From the NCBI RefSeq assembly GCF_004339745.1, contig NZ_SMGP01000004.1, positions 682,001-746,000 of the forward strand: 64,000 nucleotides of DNA, read 5' to 3'. Origin of the DNA: Paraburkholderia sp. BL9I2N2 (GTDB lineage Bacteria > Pseudomonadota > Gammaproteobacteria > Burkholderiales > Burkholderiaceae). Positions within the stretch are counted from its first letter, which is position 1, and the number at the start of each line of letters is the position of its first letter. The position numbers and the translations under genes are program-made. Positions 59,521 through 64,000 of the stretch are shown here, piece after piece. Below the pieces are notes generated by a model. It was not told the DNA's origin. It worked only from the letters and a program-made list of their open reading frames with translations, and made no database searches.

Positions 59521-59544
59521 CATATATCGGATTTCGACGATATG
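59521..59544. promoter_or_regulatory. ATATCG-N8-CGATAT dyad, possible ArsR operator
   Basis: ATATCG (59524-59529) and CGATAT (59538-59543) form an inverted repeat with an 8-base spacer, 86-106 bp upstream of the arsR start. ArsR-type repressors bind such AT-rich dyads. It could also belong to the frameshifted adenylyltransferase gene end region by chance; evidence is positional only. Confidence 0.4.
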
Positions 59545-59644
59545 CACGAAGGCACTACTGGCGATGGGGGTGATAGGTGTGGACGCCCGACAAGGCCCTA
59601 CTTTTCGACGTACCCCCGATCAGATGAGATGCCACATCGACCCA

Positions 59645-60527
59645 CTATCGCAGACCGGTCGCGGGAAGCGCAACCCGCTTCAGCGCGGCCATCGGGCCGA
59701 GCCGCTCGATCACTTGCATCTGCGCCGCGTCGCGCACGAAGAGCGATCCGGCGAATCCCAATGCGTTGATTGATACGCCCTCGACACGCTCTTCCGACCT
59801 CGGTACGAGCAACATCCATCGGCGTGTAACGAGCAGGTTGTACGGCGCCGACTGACGAAGTTCACCGTCGGATTCGACCGGTCGGACGCCGGCGGCTTCG
59901 AGCAGTGCACGGTAGCAGGAGAGGACCGACTGCGCCGCAGCCACGGAGATCGCGGCGCCGGGTTCGAGGTGCGCGAACGCATGCCGGAATGGCAGCCCTG
60001 GTACGCATTGCGGCAGACCATCGGCAAGCGTGGTTGCGAGAACGGGCTCGATGGGGACCGGCGGTTCAGAGTCGCCGAGCGGCAGCGGCATGATTTGCAG
60101 ATGCTTGTGCGCCTGACTCGCGCCCGCGGCAGCGCCTGCATTGTAGAAACCGATGCCGTCGAACTCCGCCATGCAGGCAATCAGCGACTCGAAGTCGGCC
60201 AGGTTGAGGAGCGCGTCCTGCGGTTCGAAATCACGGGTAACGATCAGCAGATGATTGTCGATGACATTGAAACTTGTTGAGCAAAGCCAGATGCGTGTCG
60301 GAGATATCTGCGACAAAGAGATCCGGCTCGTAGGGAAGGAATGGATTCCTGGATGGACGTTCTCCGCCATGAAGCTTTTGCGTTTCGCGGCGCTGCTGCT
60401 CCTTGCGGTTCAGGCTCGAGACCTGCCGCACGATAAAACGGATGCCGCCGCTTTCAATCACCGCCTGGAAGGTTTCGATCTGTTGCAGCGCGCCGCAGCG
60501 CAGCGCGTGCGCGGTCTGGCGCAGCAT
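59645..60527 (-). pseudogene. Frameshifted ATP adenylyltransferase (Ap4A phosphorylase)
   Basis: Would split Ap4A with phosphate into ATP and ADP. The N-terminal part (MLRQTAHALRCGALQQIETF ... 'GGIRFIVRQVSSLNRKEQQRR' ... 'NPFLPYEPDLFVADISDTHLALLNKF') is read in one frame. The rest ('NVIDNHLLIVTRDFEPQ', 'GFYNAGAAAGASQAHKHLQIMPLPL' with the catalytic His-x-His-x-x, and a C-terminal domain) is in another. Removing one base from the AAA at 60270-60272 (+ strand) joins them as N-K-F-N-V-I-D, the expected sequence. The gene is thus disrupted by one inserted base, or the base is a sequence error. The N-terminal start is unclear; a TGA lies in frame about 55 codons-equivalent upstream region near 60583. 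Adjacent to an adenosine kinase gene. Confidence 0.85.
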
Positions 60528-60619
60528 GGCAGGGCCACAGGGTTCCCGGTTGAAGGCGTCGATTTTCCATGGCTCGTTGGGAAGACACGTTCGTCATTGG
60601 GCACGCTCATCGATTGCCG

Positions 60620-61105
60620 CTAAAGCTTGTAACCGATCGTGCGCAACAGATCCTTGCGCCATTGCACGTCTTCCTCGCTTTCGACGCCGAGCGGCGAGAA
60701 TCCATCAATCACGCCGACGATGCCACGGCCCTGGTCCGTTTCCGCGATCAACACCTCGACGGGATTCGCTGTCGCACAGAAGATCCGGCATACCTCGGGC
60801 ACCGCCTTGATCGCGTTCAGCACGTTGACCGGAAAAAAACCGTCTCCGAGAAAAACAAAGAAGCTGTGGCCCGCGGCGACGCTCATCGCGTTTTTGCAAG
60901 CCATCTCGACCAGGCTTTCCTCGGTGCCGGAGCGGCGCACGAGGCGCTTGCCTGATGCCTCGCAGAACGCCAGGCCAAACTTGATGCCGGGCACGGTGCC
61001 AACCATTGCCTCGTGAATATCCTCGACGGATTTGATGAAATGGGTTTGCCCGAGGATGAAGTTAGTCGTTTCGGGCTTGACGATTGTGACGGCGGACAAT
61101 TGCAT
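60620..61105 (-). CDS. Adenosine-specific kinase (DUF355 family)
   Basis: 161-residue protein of the DUF355/PAE2307 family, described as adenosine-specific kinases in archaea and present in some bacteria; it would make AMP from adenosine. The ATG at 61105 gives MQLSAVTIVKPETTNFILGQTHFIKSVEDI, matching the family N-terminus. Other conserved blocks are 'GIKFGLAFCEASGKRLVRRSGTEESLVEMACKNA', 'AGHSFFVFLGDGFFPVNVLNAIKAVPEVCRIFCATANPVEVLIAETDQGRGIVGVIDG' and 'KDLLRTIGYKL'. Intact, unlike its two neighbours on the same strand. Its partner genes handle ATP, AMP and Ap4A, so a role in adenine nucleotide balance is plausible. Confidence 0.88.
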   Translation of the reverse strand: MQLSAVTIVKPETTNFILGQTHFIKSVEDIHEAMVGTVPGIKFGLAFCEASGKRLVRRSGTEESLVEMACKNAMSVAAGHSFFVFLGDGFFPVNVLNAIKAVPEVCRIFCATANPVEVLIAETDQGRGIVGVIDGFSPLGVESEEDVQWRKDLLRTIGYKL

Positions 61106-61336
61106 ATCGGACCTCGCTCCGTTGCGACAGCACACTGGTAAAGACGCGCAGACGACCGGCAATTGTGACTTCAGAGATTTGCGCCAGCCAGTCCACCGCT
61201 TTAGCCCATCTTCTAGGCTAGTACTAACCGCCCTTCAGCGGAAGCACAGTTCGCCGATGAGGTCTCGCCAGCCCGCTGTTTTCTCGTTACCAGCCGGCAT
61301 TCATGTCTGGCGCGGTCCTTTGACAGCCTCTTTCAA

Positions 61337-63038
61337 TCATTCGGGTACATGCGTTGACCTAGAGCCCGCCGTAACCTCATCGGTCAAGGGACAGTTCTGA
61401 ACTTTGCGTGCCGACGGCAATATGTAATGGCGGAACTGCTCACGCAGCTTCAGCTTGTGCAACTTCCCGGTTGCGGTGTGGGGCAGCTCGTCGACGAAGA
61501 CGACATCGTCGGGAATCCACCACTTGGCGACCTTGCCTTCGTAGAATCCACGCAGCTCGTCCTGGGTCACATCGCTATTGGGACGCTTGACGACCACCAG
61601 CAGCGGCCGCTCTGTCCATTTGGGATGCGTGCAGGCAATACACGCCGCTTCCGCCACCGCGGGATGCGCGACTGCCACGTTCTCGATGTCGATCGAAACT
61701 GATCCACTCGCAGCCGGACTTGATCAGGTCTTTGCTGCGATCGGTGATGCGCATGAAGCCGTCGCGATCGATCGTCGCGACGTCACCCGTCGCAAACCAG
61801 CCATCGACGAGCGGCGACGTATCGTGGCGGAAATAACGGTCGATCACCCACGGTCCGCGCACATGCAGATCGCCGAACGCGACGCCGTCCCACGGCAATT
61901 CGCGCCCGCCGTCACCGACGATCTTCATGTCGACGCCATAGATCACATGCCCTTGCTTCTCGAGCAGCCTGCGCTGCTCGTCGGGCGAGCGCTGCATCTG
62001 CTCCCAGTTGAGTCTTGCGAGCGTGCCGAGCGGCGACATCTCCGTCATGCCCCAGCCATGGATGGCCTCGACGCCATAGTCGTCCCTGAACATCCTGAGC
62101 ATCGCGGGCGGGCACGCCGAGCCGCCGATTATCGTGCGCTCCAGCGACGAGAAGCGCACGCCCGCTTCGCGCACGTAGTTGAGCAGCCCGAGCCACACGG
62201 TCGGCACGCCCGCCGAACACGTGACGCGCTCGGCTTCCATCAGCTCGTAGAGCGACTTGCCGTCGAGGTCCTTGCCGGGGAACACGAGCTTCGCGCCGGT
62301 CAACGGCGCGCCGTGCGGAATGCCCCACGCGTTCACATGGAACATCGGTACGACAGGCAGCACGGAATCGCGCGCGGACAAGCCCATCGCGTCGGGAAGC
62401 GACGCGCCTAGCGCATGCAGCACCGTGGAACGATGCGAATACAGCGCGCCCTTCGGATTGCCTGTCGTGCCCGACGTGTAGCAAAGATTCGAGGCGCTTC
62501 GCTCGTCGACGAGCGGCCAGTCGAATTGACCGTCCATCTCGGTGAGCAACGCTTCGTAGCACGATGCGTCCGTCGACATGCGCGGCCTATGCGCCTCGTC
62601 CGTCATCGCAATCCAGCCGCGCACGTTCGGACATTGCGGCGCAAGCATATCGACGAGCGGCGCGAACGTGAGGTCGAATAGCACATAGCTGTCGTCGGCG
62701 TGATTGACGATATAGGCGATCTGCTCGGGAAAAAGCCGCGGATTGATCGTGTGGCAGACGGCGCCGAAGCCTGTCGTGCCGTAGTACGTTTCCAGATGCC
62801 GGTAGCCGTTCCATGCGAGCGTGCCGATTCGGTCACCTGCTTCGACGCCAAGCGCGATGAGCGCCTGCGCGAGTTGCTTTGCGCGCCGCTCGCAATCGCG
62901 ATATGTATAGCGATGCACGTCGCCCTCGACGCGCTTCGACACGATCTCCGTTGTGCCGAAGTAGCGTGACGCATGCGCCAGCAACGAAGAAACCGTCAGC
63001 GGCACATCCATCATCTGTCCATGCAGCGGTGTCGTCAT
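61337..63038 (-). pseudogene. Frameshifted AMP-forming acyl-CoA synthetase
   Basis: Medium/long-chain fatty acyl-CoA ligase. The large domain is complete: 'YRDCERRAKQLAQALIALGVEAGDRIGTLAWN', the P-loop 'NLCYTSGTTGNPKGALYSHRST', 'FHVNAWGIPHGA', 'IHGWGMTEMSPLGTL' and 'DGWFATGDVATIDRDGFMRITDRSKDLIKSG'. After 'CEWIS' the frame shifts; the C-terminal domain ('VAVAHPAVAEAACIACTHPKWTERPLLVV', 'ELPHTATGKLHKLKLREQF' with the catalytic Lys) continues in another frame. Deleting one base of AAA at 61696-61698 restores C-E-W-I-S-S-I-D-I-E-N-V. As read, the protein lacks the acyl-transfer lysine. The start MTTPLHGQMMDVPLTV at 63038 is the family norm. Could be decay or a sequence error. Confidence 0.9.
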
Positions 63039-63353
63039 AGCCGCGTCTCCCTGCTGTTCTCAACGCTTCGCTTTGGCACTCGAAGGCTGACTCTTCGTGC
63101 TCGAATTGACCGGCTGATGCTTCTATTGGCCTCTGACTTAATCCACGCAGCAATCGCGTTCAGTGATTCAAGATAGGCTAGCCCTGGACCTGTTGCAAAT
63201 GGCTAACGAGAATATTGCCAGCCTCGATGGCGCCTTCCGGGACGAAGTCCCTTATTCGGCTAATTAACGATACGGCCTTGGAGGGCGCTCTTGTCGCAAC
63301 CGGGTCCTGCGCCTAATGTTTAGAAGCAGGCACGGGACAAGGGAAGGGATCGT
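63039..63353. other. 315-bp divergent intergenic region
   Basis: Between the leftward acyl-CoA synthetase start and the rightward cyclase start; expected to hold both promoters. Open frames are short and without family resemblance. The cyclase ATG has GGGAAGGG eight bases upstream. I see no strong dyad or hairpin. Confidence 0.5.
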
Positions 63354-64000
63354 ATGCGCTGCACAAACTGCGGATTCGAGAATCCCGCTGGGGCCAGCTT
63401 CTGTGAAGCATGCCGTGCCATGCTGGCACGCACGTGTCCGCGCTGTGGACAAGAGGCGGGGTCTTCCGCGAAGTTCTGCAGCGAGTGCGGCGCGCCGCTG
63501 ACTGATGGGCCCGCGGGGGCGTCCGCGCAGTCCCGGTCCGTTTCAGAGCCGTCCCCGGCGCCTGTCCATTACACGCCACACCACCTTGCCGAGCGCATCC
63601 GCGCCGAGCAGGCGGCCATGGAAGCCCGGGGCGAAATCGCTGGCGAGCGCAAGACCGTCACGGCGCTATTTGCCGACATGGCGGGGTCCACGGCGCTGGT
63701 TCACGACCTGGACCCGGAAGAAGCCCAGCGCCTGATCGAGCCCGTCGTCGCGCTGATGATGGACGCTGTTCACTACTACGAGGGCTATGTCGCCAAATCG
63801 CTGGGCGACGGCATCCTGGCGTTGTTCGGCGCGCCCATCGCCCACGAGGACCATCCGCAGCGCGCGCTGTATGCGGCGCTGCGGATGCAGCATGCGATGC
63901 GCCGCCACGGGGACCGGATTCGTCTGGAAAAAGGTATCCCGCTGCAAATTCGCGTCGGCATCCACACCGGTGAGGTCGTCGTGCGTTCGATCCGCACGGA
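63354..64000 (+). CDS. Zinc-ribbon class III adenylate/guanylate cyclase, 5' part
   Basis: The visible 215 residues begin MRCTNCGFENPAGASFCEAC and continue with 'CPRCGQEAGSSAKFCSECG', two CxxC...CxxC zinc ribbons (about 3-50). A linker and helix ('LAERIRAEQAAMEARGEIAGERK') follow, then a class III cyclase domain with 'VTALFADMAGSTALVHDLDPEEAQRLI' (first metal Asp), 'KSLGDGILALFGAPIAHEDHPQRALYAALRMQ' (second Asp) and 'RVGIHTGEVVVR'. The gene continues past the right edge. Homologous proteins in soil proteobacteria usually carry an AAA ATPase and TPR region after the cyclase; that is expectation, not visible here. It should make cAMP or cGMP from cytosol. Confidence 0.9.
   Translation, partial: MRCTNCGFENPAGASFCEACRAMLARTCPRCGQEAGSSAKFCSECGAPLTDGPAGASAQSRSVSEPSPAPVHYTPHHLAERIRAEQAAMEARGEIAGERKTVTALFADMAGSTALVHDLDPEEAQRLIEPVVALMMDAVHYYEGYVAKSLGDGILALFGAPIAHEDHPQRALYAALRMQHAMRRHGDRIRLEKGIPLQIRVGIHTGEVVVRSIRT

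Noticed and set aside
60255..60623. Plus-strand small protein over the frameshift site of the adenylyltransferase
   Set aside because: It covers the antisense of a recognisable, though shifted, adenylyltransferase N-terminus and has no independent support.
1..64000. Search for CRISPR arrays, tRNA or rRNA genes, transposases, phage genes, toxin-antitoxin pairs and defence systems
   Set aside because: No regularly spaced repeats, cloverleaf-like sequences or recognisable mobile or defence proteins were seen by eye; a covariance or HMM search could still find short RNAs.

Overview
The window is GC-rich, densely coded chromosomal DNA from a beta-proteobacterium, most likely Burkholderia sensu lato (probably Paraburkholderia). 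I base this on a bcs cellulose cluster containing both bcsD and bcsP, a complete meta-cleavage hpa operon with hpaR, two YceI proteins beside a cytochrome b561, many LysR/MarR/ArsR-controlled catabolic cassettes, and strong G/C third-position bias. I saw no tRNA, rRNA, CRISPR, prophage or transposase gene. The organism assignment is inference from gene content.

Layout. 1-2.8 kb: 5' part of dinB, a remnant of an outer-membrane barrel gene, two yceI genes and a cytochrome b561 gene. 3-5.7 kb: a PAS-GGDEF diguanylate cyclase and an ArsB/ion-transporter-like pump. 6-9.7 kb: small exported proteins, a scrambled relic of an RND efflux system, and an OmpR/EnvZ-type two-component pair. 9.7-12.1 kb: a translationally coupled gntR-TSUP-DUF1634 unit with a perfect 28-bp palindrome next to the gntR start codon. 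12.2-17.5 kb: DUF72, an orphan hybrid histidine kinase with two receiver domains, and a DUF2252 protein.

17.6-34.8 kb is a biofilm block. The cellulose synthase cluster reads leftward as bcsD-bcsP-bcsQ-bcsA-bcsB-bcsZ-bcsC, with short gaps or overlaps from bcsP onward. Two cyclic-di-GMP enzymes, a membrane GGDEF protein and a GGDEF-EAL protein, are divergent from it. They could supply or remove the activator of the BcsA PilZ domain. BcsC carries an unusually long Q/P/Y-rich linker between its TPR and barrel regions.

34.8-41.5 kb: the homoprotocatechuate (4-hydroxyphenylacetate) meta pathway hpaG1-G2-E-D-F-H-I, divergent from hpaR; the hydroxylase hpaBC is not present here. 41.5-44.4 kb: a DSD1-family D-amino-acid enzyme, a HAD hydrolase and a LysR regulator. 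44.6 kb: a putative sulfotransferase. 45.7-49.9 kb: a variant type II dehydroquinase, a Gfo/Idh/MocA oxidoreductase, an MHS-family transporter and a divergent LysR, plausibly a quinate/shikimate-like or other polyol-acid catabolic unit. 50-51.7 kb: mmsA behind direct repeats of the type bound by MocR regulators. 51.8-57.9 kb: MarR-isochorismatase-like-MFS, VOC-ArsR-SRPBCC, LysE, DedA and GNAT genes. 58-59.4 kb: an Old Yellow Enzyme reductase and a cysteine-containing ArsR.

59.6-63.0 kb: an ATP adenylyltransferase gene and an acyl-CoA synthetase gene, each broken by one extra A (+ strand) in the same short context GAAACT, flanking an intact adenosine-specific kinase gene. The window ends inside a zinc-ribbon class III nucleotide cyclase gene. 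I did not find a clearly new multi-gene system. The most unusual signals are the twin frameshifts, the composite efflux relic, the BcsC linker, the gntR palindrome and the lone sulfotransferase.
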